Source: Blasia pusilla
Taxonomy: Eukaryota > Marchantiophyta > Marchantiopsida > Blasiales
DNA: 64,000 nt
NCBI GenBank assembly: GCA_050084515.1
Contig: CM114271.1
Coordinates: 47,616,001 to 47,680,000, forward strand
Reading direction: 5' to 3'
The position numbers and the translations under genes were made by a program. Within the stretch, counting starts at the first letter, position 1; every line of letters begins with the position of its first letter. The notes under the pieces were generated by a model. That model was not told the origin of the DNA, made no database searches, and worked only from the letters and a program-made list of their open reading frames with translations. Below are positions 11,600 to 23,947 of the stretch, one piece after another.

Positions 11600-13000
11600 T
11601 ATTATGTTTAAAGAACATAGGGCCTTATTTTCCAATGATCCCTGATCGGCAAGCACATGAATCTAGTAAAGATAATTGCATGATAACTTCCCTTATATAT
11701 CTTGGGGGAAGTTGGAATAATTTCCATTATATACCATAATAGATCCAAAAAAATCTTGTGATGAGTTGGATTCAAATAGCCAACCTCTTATATTTTGGGT
11801 AAATTCGAGGATCTTTCTAAAATATAGTCCTTATTGTATTTGAAAAAAAGAACTGATGCCGTGAAAACCAATCCCAAGACTACCAAGCACATGGATTTGC
11901 TAAAGGTCATTGGTGAATTCCTTCTCTACATACATTAGGGGAAGTTGAAATGCTTTCCATTTAGCACCATATAGATAAAAAAAAAACATGTATTGGATTG
12001 CATCTTGATTTTCCACCTCTTATGTTGTTCTTTAAATTAGAGACTCTAAAATGCCATGTTCTGAAGCATCAATTTTATCAAACACATCAAATCCTTCCCT
12101 CAAATACATTATGGAGACTTGGAAACATCTAGATTTCTAACAAGTAACTCGACAAATATATTGCTATGGAAGCACTTGTACCTTCAAGTTGGATTCCCTT
12201 CCATTTCTATCCATTCAACCATGGCACAAATGAAAAAAATAAACCCCATTAGTCATGATAATCACATTTGCTCTTTTAATAAATATTAGTGCGTAACAAG
12301 AGAATGGCTTCCATCCAATAACCTTTGGGAAGGCCAAAATGCTTTCCATTTTTAACGAATCGGAATGAAGATTCAGTATTTTATTCCATCGTAATGTATT
12401 CCCAATTTAAAAAGCATCTATTGATATTCTATAGAACCCTCACTATAACACCATAGTTATTTTTAAGGAAATAACTATCACATGAGAAAATCGATTGATT
12501 TTATAATCCCTTTGTACGGCTCTAGACTATTTGTTCGCTGGGCTACAGAAAAGGTGGAATGCTTTCTATTGGCTTCTAAATGACTACCACTTCATGTTGT
12601 GGTATTTGACAAAATTATAGCCTTAAAAATTTTCAATACTCTAAGTCATTTATCCAAGGAATCGTATGACATACCTAGCATGTGATCCATCTACTACGAA
12701 TAAGCATAATGTGTGAATATTAATTTTTAGAATCCCTTCATATTGTATTTAAACAACTCCTTCCAAAGTTGTCATATCATGGCATTGGAGTTTTTTCCAT
12801 TTTCTTCTAAATACGTCTTTAATGCACGAGGATCCAACTCATCAAGATTCTTACAAATAGAAATGAAAATTGAAATAAATCTATAAAACTCAACAATGAA
12901 ATCAATTTTCATTTCTCATAGATTTTTAGGAATAGTAACCAACCTTTCTCCAATTGATGTCGAACGTACTATCCATGCTCAAAACACTATTATATCCATA
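11600..13000. repeat. Diverged tandem repeat of about 220 bp
   Basis: Related blocks recur at roughly 170-235 bp steps near 11,703, 11,936, 12,105, 12,325, 12,547 and 12,760. Each has a core like 'gggaag-ttggaatgctttccat' in variant form. The first two are often preceded by 'caagcacatg(g/a)at' and followed by 'caccat'. The region is AT-rich and non-coding. Copies are strongly diverged, so this is an old tandem array or satellite remnant. Confidence 0.5.
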
Positions 13001-14309
13001 TTTCACCATCAATTGCACTTGTCAAATACTTTGGAATTCCAATATGAAAGGTTTGGTATCATTTAAATAAGGCTCATAAATAAAAAAACTTCTTTAGATA
13101 TAAGTTTACAAATGTCCTCAAAGATCCATTTTCATCTATACAAAACCTAAAAGTCTCCATTTTTAACGTCTTCTTTGCATTTGCATGAAATCATCCCTTG
13201 TCATGATTTTCTCAAAGTCACGAGAGATTTCAAATCACATTTTAAGCATCAACCCATGCTCGCACATAATCTGGTGGGGCTTTACCTCAAGTCCAAGTCT
13301 CTCTTTTATGAGTCTCTCGCGGATATGTCTATGTCCACATACTTATGTTAGGCCTATGGATGGACATGTCCGTGCCAGCTCGAGTATCCCCAGTCCGCAC
13401 CTGATCCCGCTAGATAGATTTGAGTTGACAAAGCCCACACCCATTGTGTGGCCTCTAACCAGGCCCACAGCCCAAGCTTGGCCCCCATTGGGCAGGCTCA
13501 GGCCCGCATAGGGCCCGCATGGCGGTCCGGCCGAGGGCCAAGCCCCCCATGTGGGTCTGGTTGCGGTCTCCCATCACTGGGTCTACGCGGCGGGCTCTAA
13601 TCAAGCCCTAGTAGGTTCGGATGCGGGTTGCGCTCGGGTGCGGGCCGGGCATGTCCGTCCCATGGACGAACTTGTTCGTTTTCGTGCAACCTTGTCTTTG
13701 ATATAATATCTTAACTCCTTTGAGATTCTAGAAACAGATATTTTTGGAATGTCCAAACTTTTTGGGTCATTAATGCCATGGTATGGCTTCCCATCCTTGT
13801 CAATGTGTAATCTTTCTTTGTAAAAAATCTTGGCCATATGCATTGGAGCCTTCAATTCAGAGACAAAAAAGTGATCATGCCATAGCATTGCAAATAGCTA
13901 AGGCTATGATGCCCACACTACCGGGGACCTAGGAAGTGATTCATGATCGTGGCTCCAAAGAGAACAGACCTTGGTGTGACCCACCAAAGTTGCAACCTAG
14001 ACTAACTAGTTGAGCGACTAGGAAAGGCGGCGGAACCAGTTGCGAGACTAACGATAGGCAAGACGCACATGTGTCTTGTAACTTGTCTTAGAGGTGAGAA
14101 AGGGGTGCAGCTACTTGAGGGGACCAAGCCAAGGCAAGCAAGGTTTGAGACCTTGGAGCAAGGAGTGAAGTCAAGGGCTAGAAGCAAGAACACATGAGTA
14201 GGCAAGATGGGTGAGACACCATGAGACTAGTCATGAAACGCAAAGGGTGGCAAGACAACCATTACATGCCAAATGAGGAGTCAAGATGGGAGAGATGCCA
14301 TGAGACTAG
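13001..14309. other. Non-coding stretch, GC-rich patch and short duplication
   Basis: No gene recognised. The part at 13,430-13,670 is much richer in GGCCC words than its surroundings. A ~75-bp segment at about 14,220-14,299 (…aagggtggcaagacaac…) is repeated at 15,743-15,805 across the inserted TG...CA element, so a short direct duplication predates that insertion. Confidence 0.4.
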
Positions 14310-14942
14310 TGGAATGTATAAGATTTTCAATTTTATAGTCGTTTACTGAGTTGGATCCCCAAGAGGATCATTGTTTGATGAAAAGAGAGTTTCAAATTAC
14401 AATTTTGTTGTAATAGTTGTATTTAGGTGTGAATAATTTATATTCAATGTCTTAACAATATCTTTGGATCTTTCTTAGTACCAAGGTTTCTTTTCTCAAT
14501 TCTCTCTAGTGGAGTTGACAACACGCTCAGGTAGATTTCCTCTCGACATCAAGAAACCTCACAGAGATCTCAACAAGAAAGCTGGCTTCTCCTACCATCG
14601 AAACTCAATTCGTCTCGGCATGCTACTCTTTGTCAAACAGATTTCCTACAACTCCATGTTGATTATTCCATTGATGAGAAAGGTTCACCTGATTCACTCT
14701 TCACTCTGTAGACCCAAAAAGAATACATAAGCATTGCACATCAAAATGAAGGAATGAGTACTTTACTACTCCATCAAGAACGAGAAAGCTTCAAAGTGTT
14801 ATACAAGCTCGAGAGGGTACTACTCCCTTGCTCGGACCATTCCTACAGCATGAGGACTTCGTAAGAGAATGATGATGATAGCTATTTGCATGTTTCTTAA
14901 ATACTCACTGAAGTAGGAGTGATCCAAAGATTCAATTGAATC

Positions 14943-15076
14943 TTTGAAGAATTACATCTTTTTATTCAAAGAAGACTTGTAAATACACTATGATTTTGAT
15001 ATTATTATTATTATATATTATTATGGAGAAGAATGAGTAAGATTAAAGTGAATCACGAAGCTCCAAGGACAAGGCG
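14943..15076 (+). repeat. Left arm of a 134-bp inverted repeat
   Basis: This is the reverse complement of 15,582-15,715 with one difference that I can find in 134 positions. The 7-mer AATTGAA lies on both sides (14,934-14,940 and 15,077-15,083). Copy 2 of the element lacks this arm but has the right-hand one, so the arm was inserted into copy 1. Confidence 0.85.
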
Positions 15077-15581
15077 AATTGAAGGTGTTCTTGATGAAGA
15101 TGGTGTCTCTTCAACATTTGTAACTACCTAGATCTATGGTGCTCTTCTCTTTTCCTAAGATTCCTATGAATCCGCAGAACAAATCTGTCTTAACTACCTA
15201 CCTGATACAAAGAGTTGCGCCTTTTCCTAGTCTAACTGTTCTAACTACGTGTCGCTTGAAATCACTATCAGTCTTAGGTTTGCTTCGCTGCTAAGTTTGG
15301 ACTTCTTTTGCTTCGCTTAAGGACGAAGCTCTTTCTCCTAGTCTGAAGACGAAGCGCTTCATTCTTTATTCTTGTTCCAGGGGCTTCGTTCTTCGTGCTT
15401 CGATTAAGAGCGAAGTACTTCTTTCCCTTCTTCTTCTTCATGCTTCGTTTAAGAGCAAAGCACTTCATACAGAAGTTCTTCACAGACCTTTGTTGTCTTT
15501 TCGAAGCTTCTTGCTGGGTCTTAAGACTTTGTTTCTGTATTTTCCTCTCCTCTAAGGCAAATCCTTGATTATCTACCTCTC

Positions 15582-15715
15582 CGCCTTGTCCTTGGAGCTT
15601 CGTGATTCACTTTAATCTTACTCATTCTTCTCCATAATAATATATAATAATAATAATATCAAAATCATAGTATATTTACAAGTCTTCTTTGAATAAAAAG
15701 ATGTAATTCTTCAAA
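15582..15715 (-). repeat. Right arm of the 134-bp inverted repeat
   Basis: This is the ancestral arm, present near the 3' end of both copies of the element. The spacer between the two arms in copy 1 is about 505 bp. A transcript crossing both would fold into a long, nearly perfect duplex. Confidence 0.85.
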
Positions 15716-15743
15716 AGTACAAAATTGTGGGTATCACAACTAG

Positions 15744-16680
15744 TCACAAAACACAAAGGGCAGCAAGACAACTATTAGACACCAAACGAGAAGTCAAGAT
15801 GGGCATTAGCCAATCGACACATGAAAGGAAACTCCAAGATATATTTGGGAGCTGAGATTTGCATAAGTTGCAAGAAGCCTCCACCAAGCCATCTTGATGG
15901 ATAAGCAGTCAAACGTTGGACCGCGGGCTGCGCGAACCATTTTTGGATTGAGGGCCAAAATCAAGGGTCCAAGGGGAGCAATGGGATAGGTGGGAATCCC
16001 AAAAGTTCCTATGAGAGGGGGAGAGGGGGAGCTCTCCCTCTAGTCAAGCCCTTGAAACATGAACTAACCATGATGCATGTTTGGTTGTGTTTCAAGTTTG
16101 AGGCAAGGGACTCACCTTGGGGAATTAATCGATGCGCTTTGGTTCAAGCAAGTGACTTGGGGACAATGCTCAAGGCTTTGGGAAGAGGCTTCATATGTGA
16201 AGATTTTTTGTCATATGGCCAATGATGGAAGTGATCTTAATATGTGGATCATCCTAAAGGCAAGCAAGAGAGGTCTTGATGCAAATAATTATAGCTAGTC
16301 AAACGTGTGTGAGATAGCCACTATTTTACCTAGTGATGGAAGTGAATATGTTGATCATTGTGACATCATTGTATGACTTCATGGATGAGGAGTAAGGCAT
16401 ATATTGGACCTTAATGAAGGATGCATTCCATTACACTTTGTTCACTTATTTATCTATGGTGAAGTAGGTTGACATCTTGGAATACCATTCCTCCAATGTG
16501 CTACGACGCCTCAACCTCAAAGAAGTGTTAAAACATGGGGATATGGAAGACACTCAATTTTTTGATGATTGCAATGAGGAAAGAGTTGATGAAGATATAA
16601 TTGGGGAGAGGAGGACCAAGTGTATTACAACCTTGTGATTTTCAAGCTTTTAAGTGCATACAAGGTAGGGGGGGAAGATG
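15744..16680. other. Intergenic DNA and 5' part of the Helitron
   Basis: No intact gene. From about 16,400 scattered fragments resemble the low-complexity leader of Helitron proteins, but frames are broken. I could not locate the Helitron 5' TC terminus. Confidence 0.35.
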
Positions 16681-16689
16681 AAAATTGAC

Positions 16690-18069
16690 TACTTTGATTA
16701 GGTCAACTTACTCAAGAATATATGGTTGACGTCTATGCCACCGTGGAGATGCAACGATTACTATGGGTGTACTTGAATTAGAAGGAGTTGAGGGCTGATC
16801 TATATCAAAGTGTAAAGGATGCCATGTATTGTCATGATGCAGATAGCACAAGGTTTGGGAGACGTATTATATTACCCTCTTCTTTTATTAAAGGGTTGCA
16901 TCATATGCATCAATTATATCAAGATGTAATGGAAATTGTGAGGCACTTGGGAAAGTTTGATTTCTTTTTTACTATGACTTGCAATCCTGAATGGGAGGAG
17001 ATTATATTAGCATTATTATATAGTCAGTCAATTGCGGATCGACCACATTTTGGTTGCACACGTCTTTGAGAAGAAGGAAATTTTATGACTTAAAATCAAC
17101 AAGCAAATATTGGGGCGAGTTGTAGGGTACACTCATGCGGTAGAATTCCAAAAGAGGGGTCTTCCGAATGTGCAAGTTTATACTATTTTAGGTCATGAGG
17201 ATAGATTGCGTAATACTTTTGATTATGACCAAAAAAATTTCAGTTGAAATCCTGGATTAATGAACCCACCCAAGGCTTTATTTTATAGTTGAAAATTGCA
17301 TGATGTATGGTCCATGTGGAGCTTTGAATCCAAATGCACAATGAATGGCTAAGGAAACTAGAAAGTGTATGAAAGGCTATCCTAAAGCATTTGCAATTAA
17401 CACTATAAACACAAAAGATGGTTTTCCAATCTATGGCAGGTATTATTCCCCCTATCCTCAACTTACCAGTATTCCTTCTATAACATGTGATATGATGTAT
17501 TCATTAATTGCTATTGCATTTGGAGAATGGTAGGGCAGTACTTAAGCGCAAAAATTCATTGGATAATCGTTGAGTAGTACCCTATAATCCTATGGTGTGC
17601 ACCCTTCTTGATTATCATATTCATTCGAAGATTATAAATAGTATTACGGTTGTGAAGTACTTATACAAATATGTATGTAAGTAATCTGATGTTGTGTCAT
17701 TTAAGTTGGCGAAAAAATACAGATACATCTGTGCCAATGGACATTATTGATGAGACAACCCTATATCTTGATGCGAGGTATGTTGTTGCGAAATAAATTC
17801 TCACTTGCATTACTTATTAAATTTCCAATATCAATATTGATTCATATATTTTACTTATAAGAAAGATAATATCTACTATTTACTTGGATTTGGAGATATC
17901 CAATTGTTATTCCACATCTATACCTTCTTCTAGGGCACGTTGGCGGCTCTTCAAGTTTAATTTACATCTAGGAAATCCAAGTATTGTACGATTAGTAATT
18001 CACCTTACGGAGCAACAAATACTATACTTCAATGATGGTGATGCCCCTCATGATATTTTGCTATCACTT
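16690..18069 (+). pseudogene. Helitron Rep domain fragments
   Basis: The protein would nick and join single-stranded DNA during rolling-circle transposition. Recognisable blocks: M-V-D-V-Y-A then K-E-L-R-A-D-L-Y (about 16,720-16,815), I-L-P-S-S-F then M-H-Q-L-Y-Q-D-V-M (about 16,868-16,935), and F-T-M-T-C-N-P-E-W (about 16,970-16,995). V-E-F-Q-K-R-G-L-P occurs near 17,140, Y-L-Y-K-Y-V-C-K near 17,665, and R-W-R-L-F-K-F-N-L-H near 17,940. The catalytic HUH block, expected right after R-G-L-P, reads N-V-Q instead of H-A-H, so the nickase centre is lost. Coding stops at the element B junction (18,069/18,070). Confidence 0.82.
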
Positions 18070-18504
18070 TGACGACATAGAGAGTCAGCGGACTGTTCAG
18101 GTGCAACTTTGTCCCAAGATGTCGGATGAGGTTGGCAACAGGCCTCTTGTGTCGGGAACGTCGTTTGTGGCGACTTTCCTAATTTGGTTTTAGTCCGTCA
18201 GGTGGCCCGTTGACCGGGTCAACAATCATCCGATAACCTGTGCACGTAGGTTACCGTTGGTAGGTATTTTTGGGGGAAGAGCTTTTTGGCTCTTCCCAAG
18301 GGTATAAGAGTGAGAGAAATGGCTTTCTCAAGCCATCTTTCTCATGTTGAGCCTTAGGAGCGCCTCTCTTGCATAGACGTGTGTGGGTGGGTAGGAGTTA
18401 GGGTGCTAGCATCCCAATTCCCTCATAACAGAGGGTGGATGTGGTTTGATATGCCGATGTACATTCATGAGTGGAGTTTTAGGCAAGGTGAGCCATTTTT
18501 ACTA
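18070..18504 (+). repeat. 5' terminal repeat of element B
   Basis: It aligns along its length with 23,362-23,781, with many substitutions and small indels (for example GACATAGAGAGTCAGCGGAC, CCGTTGACCGGGTCAACAA and GGCTTTCTCAAGCCATCTTT occur in both). The divergence shows an old insertion. The hairpin-prone GGTTGACC-like and AAGCCAT/ATGGCTT words are kept in both. Confidence 0.8.
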
Positions 18505-20380
18505 CTCTTTTACATGAAAAAGATGTCAAGAGGCAGGTGGGAATTCGTTGTTTGCAGGTAGGCAAGCGAGTTTCCTCGGTGGGGAGCTCTTGGAGATGCA
18601 AGTGTCGCATTTGTTTGTCATTTTTTTTTAGGTTTGGGAGGCCGTGCGCGGAAGCGCTGCTCATTTTCTCCTAATTTTTGGGGTAACGGATTGGAGTAGA
18701 GCAGCAGCAGAGTGGCAGACAGGGTGCTCCAACGTTGACGGGAGAATGGCGAATCTAAGGAGAGAGAGAAAAGACATTAGGAAGTGCAGCTGGCTGGAGG
18801 AGGTCGGCTAGGCTAGGTCACAATTTAGGGCAAGATATTTAGGTTAGGGGCGCGGCTGAGGTTTCGTACAGTTGCGGGTGGAACTACGGAAGCTGGTAGT
18901 AAGCACGGGGAGTCCGCAAAGTTGAGGGTAAGGAGGCGTCGACCTAATGCAGGAGGTGCGGAGATTGGGGTGCAGAGTGCGTGGACGAGAGTTCAGAGGC
19001 CATAGGGGGTAAGGAAAGCCATTAAGACTAGGTGACGTACATACGTACATGCCTTCTAACGTATGTACCATTAAGGGCGGGTGCAAGGCCGCATAGCGCG
19101 GAGCGCCCGAGTGTAGTGGGGCTAGGGAGAAAAGGACAAGAAAGGAGGAGGGCACGGGCCAAGGCCTTCCCCATCATCCCATTTAAGTCTGGGCAGGGGC
19201 AGGAGCCATTATGGCTCCAAGACAATAGGAAGGAGTAAGGGCGGGCTCATAGGGAGCTGCACCGCGCAAGCAGAGTTGGGAGGTCAGCCTTTGGGGCTAG
19301 GTAAGAGCGATGAGAGGGCTAGGGCCGCACGCTAGGGGGCGCCGCACCGGGCCAGGAAGGAGGAAGGAACAAAGGTGGGAGCAAGGGCTGGCCGCATAGG
19401 GGCGTGCCGGGACCAAGGACATAGGGAGCTGTATAGAGCAACGCGCCAACAAGCCAAGTTATGGCCATGGACGGGGCAGTCGGAGTTGGAGAAGGAGATG
19501 GGTTGGGAGTGGCTTGGATGGTGTACGGGTTGAACGTGGTAGGGCAGTCCGACATGGTACCACAGTTGACGGGAGTGACGTGGTAAAGTGGGCTGTGGTC
19601 GGTAGGGAAGACGTGGTTGGGGTCGAACGTGGTCGAGTTGGGTTACGTAGTGGAGAGTTTTTTGAGACTTGGTGTCTCGCGAGCATGGATGGGATTGGGA
19701 GTTTGTCGGTCATTGCTAGTCGATTGGGGGCCGACTTGGTAGATCTTCACCGATTGTGGGTGCAAGGGTTGTGATTGAGACACACATGCCGATGTTGATG
19801 AGAGGTTCGACGTGATGGTCAAGGAGAGTGTTGTGTTGGGGAGGTTGCCGTACCTCATATAGGAGTCAATGTTGACGGTGGAGTAGATTGAGGATGGGCG
19901 TGATCAGGTTATCCATTCAAGTCCCTTTTCCCGCACTTATCTTGTGTGATTGAGAGTGCTGGGTATCAGATAGTTGTTGGTGTTAGATGGGTGTAGCGAT
20001 GGTGACGAGTGTAGTCTCAATGCATGTGTAGCATGTTTGTGGATATATGGCGGTTGCCAAGTAGGGGTCGTGTGTATGATCCGAGAGTATGTTTATGACT
20101 TAGGTGAGTTAGTTGGGAGGCTCATGGTGAGCCCGAGTGTTGAGTGTGCGTAAGGCCGGGTGTGTCCTCACGGGATTACCATTAGCGTAGGTGAGCTAGT
20201 GAGGAGTGTGGGAGACTCTCGTTGAGTTTGAGTGCTTGAGCGAATGAGACAGGGTTGTCATCACGGGGTTCTTCCAGAGTTTGAAAGAACGGGGTAGTAC
20301 GAGTAGTGGTAGTGGAGTGACACAGAATGGTGTGAGGTATCGAGGGGTTTAGGGAGTGAGGAACCATCCAGAATCCCATC
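18505..20380. other. Leader of element B, no coding sequence seen
   Basis: This G-rich stretch lies between the 5' terminal repeat and gag. The short frames have no recognisable motif. A block near 18,637-18,675 (GCGCGGAAG-type core) resembles element A near 1,812-1,850, so it belongs to the element. I could not identify a tRNA primer-binding site. Confidence 0.45.
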
Positions 20381-20381
20381 C

Positions 20382-21600
20382 GTGGATGGATCGTCATCAC
20401 TAGATAGTGGATCCGATAACGAGATCGTAGATAGGGACAGTGACAGGTGGAGAGAGATGGATGACATGGGCCACCGGGGTATGGGTCGTTTCTTGGGTGC
20501 GATAGGCACCATAGATTTAGATGATTTCATCCAGGAATTTGACACGTGGTGCAACTTCCAGGAGATACAGACCCCTATGCAGTTCAACCCTTTTATGGCA
20601 TGGAAGGGGTTGTTCCAACACTTGGAGGGTCCGCCCATGGATGATTACATGGAGTTCTGATCTCTATACTCTATAGGGATCGATGCTTGGATGATGTATT
20701 GGGCTCGAGGGTATGTGTTCACTGGTGGCCGCGAGGCGTATGATGGGATAGTGAGGGCGGAGAGACCTTCACCATCACCTCGGGGACTAGATGGAGAGGA
20801 TGACAGTGAGAGTGGTGAGGTGGCAAAGACCTCTCGTGGTAGAGGACCACCGAGTTTCAATCCTATAGTGGAGTTCTTTCGACAGTTGGGGAGGAGCTAC
20901 CAGCTGGGCGTGCGGATTGACAAGCTAAAGAGTCTACAGGATTTTCAGCAGAGATCGGGTGAGAGTTTGAAGGAGGCGTTCTTGCACATGCGACGGTTGA
21001 TCATTGCCACATATGGAATGACCAAGGCACAGTCACTGCAATATTGATACGGGGTGCTGGATGAGGAGCTACGGAGGAGAGTTCAGGATGCGATGTTGCT
21101 TCACACGGCGAAGCCCACCTTGAATCAGATCTTTGAGTTGTGTGAGCGGGTAGAGGTCAACATGAGTGAGGAGTGGGTGGTGATCACCATTTTTTTTGGG
21201 ATTCGACGCATCGACAAATAGAGTAGACCCACAGGTATCCCAACATACATCAATACCACGGAAGCGGGCCGGTGGGCCCAGAGAGCAGGGTGGGTATTGT
21301 GAGCCGATGAAGCAACGGCCCGTACCGACATATATTTCCCAGCAGGGACCAAGGTTGGCTTGTTGGATGTGTGGTGGGTCACATAGGCAGAGAGACTGCC
21401 CACAACATGGGAGAGGGCCACGGGCGCCTCCGATTGCTCAAGAACCAGAAAGGATGTCCCCACCAAAGTTGCAATGTGATCATTGTCACCGATATGGTCA
21501 CACTAGAGATAGGTGTTATGATCTTTGCCGGGAGGTACATCTTGAGGTAGGCAGAAGTCGGGGGCGAGAGAGTTGGTGGAGATCGAGGAGTTGATGATCG
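20382..21600 (+). pseudogene. gag of element B with two zinc knuckles
   Basis: The frame 20,382-20,660 ends in a TGA, and 20,691-21,047 continues with a capsid-like region (E-S-L-K-E-A-F-L-H-M-R-R-L). Two CCHC knuckles follow: C-W-M-C-x3-H-x4-C at 21,362-21,400 (one residue short of the usual spacing) and C-D-H-C-x4-H-x4-C at about 21,475-21,516. This would be the nucleocapsid RNA-binding part. Stops and frame changes make it non-functional. Confidence 0.7.
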
Positions 21601-22339
21601 TGGTGGTAGAGTTCCACCACCAGTCAGGGGAGATGGAGGACGTGCACCTGATGCAATGCTCCTCACTCGCATCGATCAGTTGGAGTAGTGGATTGCTGCC
21701 ATGACGATGATGCAGCTAGTGATAGGCACAAAGCCGAGAGTAGCTAGTGTGACTCTAGCCTCCACGTCATATCAGGATACAGGGGACGGGGTTGAGGTTT
21801 ATGTGTAGTGCGGCTGAGGTTGAGGCTGCTGCCATGGTGACTCCGTGTGCTGTGAGAGTAATCAAGCCATCGAGAGGTGGGGTTGAGATTAACCCACAGG
21901 AGGGGACCAATGAGTGACACGCCAGGGTTCCCCTGTCGTTCACATTGTCGGAGGCACTTCATACACCGTCGATGGTGCCTCGACGACCGGTAGTACCCAT
22001 GGGTGGGACAAGTGCGTCGACGTCATGAGGAGTTGGAGAGACGACTCCTATGCCAACGTGGGAGGAACCAGTGTCGACCATGTTGTTGGAGGTGGCCACT
22101 AGGGTGAGGGTGATTCCATTTTTTTTGCCATGGAGTTGGCGACATTGGGAGTTGGACCAACGGAGGTGTTCTGGCTGGCCGCCACGTTGTGTGAGCATGG
22201 AGAGGTGACTGCCTCTCATTCAAAGATAGTTGAGAAGGTGGTGGACTTGCCCTCAGAGTAGGTGCTCAAGACGTCTCCCATTGAGTCATGGCATGCGACG
22301 ACGGCGAAGTTGGTAGATATGCCAGCTAGGCCAGCGATA

Positions 22340-22760
22340 AAGCGAGCCATGATCATACCAGGTGTGGTGTTGTTGGATAACGGAGCTGGAGTGTTTTGCT
22401 TGGTTAGTCCCACAGGTACGGTGTACCACCCGTAGCGCGTCCTACATGTCAAGAGCGCAACTCTTGATGTTAGGGAAAGTGGTGTGTTTGGCGTTGGGTT
22501 TACGAAAAGGCGACATTGAGCATTGTCCCTTTCAGATACAAACCTCTATTGGGGGCGTCTCAACCACGCAGTACATGACTCGACAGGAGTTTGTGGTTAG
22601 ACTCCAGCCAGAGCATGAGTTGGGTAGTGTGATGGTGCGCACTTGGGTGATTACGACACCGGCAAAGTCATACAATGTGATGGTAGGGAGTACAGTGTTG
22701 TATCCCCTTGGTTTCATCCTAGATTTTTGGGAGGAGACGGTTTCTTATCGTCTAGGGTAG
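22340..22760 (+). pseudogene. Aspartic protease region of element B
   Basis: L-D-N-G-A at 22,367-22,381 sits where retropepsins have D-S/T-G-A, so it may be a substituted active site. Downstream, V-M-V-G-S-T-V-L-Y-P-L-G-F (to about 22,710) corresponds to the conserved block in element A. The assignment rests on position and on A/B similarity. Confidence 0.45.
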
Positions 22761-22949
22761 CAATCAGGTGATGGATGCATGAGTCATCTACCGGTGTTGT
22801 TTGCAAGAAGTAGTGGTGGCCGACCACATGAGGATATGGTGACCACGTTGGCAGCATTCACAAGTGGTGTTCACTGATCAGGAGGGTTCGGGAAGAGGAG
22901 CACACATGCGGAGGACATTCCCGTAGCGGATGGTTCCACGAAGAGACAT

Positions 22950-23150
22950 GCGAGGGTGGGTGTCTCTTCCCATGGTGCAGAGCTTCTTTATGGTTGTTGG
23001 GGTCAAAGGTTGAGATGCGTGGACTGCAAAAAAGCTTCTGAGGCATGTGTGGAGCAGTGTCTATGTTTGGAGCAAGGTACGAGAGTGTTAGATCTCTTCG
23101 GAGGGATCAACACGGTGGGTTGCTGCAGTGTGGAAGTGTTACGGGGATGA
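22950..23150 (+). pseudogene. Truncated DNA methyltransferase start in element B
   Basis: V-L-D-L-F-G-G-I at about 23,084-23,110 is motif I of the C5 methyltransferase, preceded by residues similar to those in element A. After about 23,146 the similarity to the methyltransferase stops. The sequence then resembles the last ~150 bp of the element A pol region (the GGCTATTTGGAGTTAGA string occurs at about 9,958 and 23,210). Motifs IV to X are absent, so this fragment cannot be an enzyme. Confidence 0.75.
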
Positions 23151-23361
23151 CGACACCGATGGTGCTAGATGTGTACAGGATAGGAGATCTTGTTGGGTAC
23201 ATATGTGTGGGCTATTTGGAGTTAGAGGGACCCAAAAAGATCGATGTTGTGTGGTGTGCAGATGTGACCAACGATATGGGTACAATGGTTACATCTTATT
23301 TTGACGCGATGTGGATAGAGTGGTCACATCTTATTTTGACGTAGGTAGAGTTCTATCGCGT

Positions 23362-23781
23362 CGACGACATAGAGAGTCAGCGGACTGTCAGGTGCAACTT
23401 CGTCTCGAGATGTCGGATGAGGTTGGCGACAAGTCTATTATGTCGGGAACATCGTTTATGGCGATTTTCCTATTTTGGTTTTAGTCCGTCAGGTGACCCG
23501 TTGACCGGGTCAACAATCACCCGATAACATGTGCATGCAGGTTGCCGTTGGTAGGGCTATTTTTGGTTCTTCCCAAGGGTATAAGAGTGAGAGAGATGGC
23601 TTTCTCAAGCCATCTTTCAAATGTTGAGCCTTAGGAGCAGCTCTCTTGCATAGACGTGTGTGAGTGTGTAGAAGTTAGGGTGCTAGCGTCCGGATTCTCT
23701 TATTGCACAGGGTGGATGTGGTTCGATATGCCGATATAGATTCATGAGTGGAGTTTTAGGCCGGGTGAGCCATTTTTACTA
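23362..23781 (+). repeat. 3' terminal repeat of element B
   Basis: Partner of 18,070-18,504. It is followed by a 27-bp (AT)n run at 23,821-23,847 and a tail that ends at 23,947. Confidence 0.78.
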
Positions 23782-23816
23782 CACTTGATTTAGTTGTGGG
23801 GTCTCGATGTATATGT

Positions 23817-23850
<34 letters not shown>

Positions 23851-23947
23851 TGTTTATTTATAGATGATATATATCGACCCGTGTGTTGTGTGGTGTGTAG
23901 ATGTGACCAGCGATGTGGGTCATATAGCGATGTGTATGCGCACGACA

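Larger units (their letters stand above)
14310..15738. mobile_element. TG...CA terminal-repeat element, copy 1 (probable solo LTR)
   Basis: The unit begins TGGAATG and ends TATCACA. It is flanked by the 5-bp direct repeat ACTAG at 14,305-14,309 and 15,739-15,743. A second copy at 56,710-57,910 has the same ends but a different flanking 5-mer, which fixes the boundaries. TG...CA ends with a 5-bp duplication and no coding capacity fit a solo LTR. Copy 1 is longer than copy 2 (1,429 against 1,201 bp) mainly because of an extra inverted arm at 14,943-15,076. A CTTCG/CGAAG-rich minisatellite-like tract at about 15,285-15,500 is shared with copy 2. Confidence 0.8.
18070..23947 (+). mobile_element. 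Retroelement B, non-autonomous relative of element A
   Basis: It has gag and protease like element A and the beginning of the DNA methyltransferase, then jumps directly to the 3' end. RT, RNase H and integrase are missing. A ~430-bp terminal repeat is present at 18,070-18,504 and 23,362-23,781. The Helitron reading frame breaks at 18,069 and resumes just after 23,947, so the insertion includes about 165 bp beyond the 3' repeat. That tail ends in the same 23-nt string as element A. CACTT flanks the two repeats (18,065-18,069 and 23,782-23,786), and ACGAC occurs at both outer junctions; I cannot decide which is the target duplication. Confidence 0.8.
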
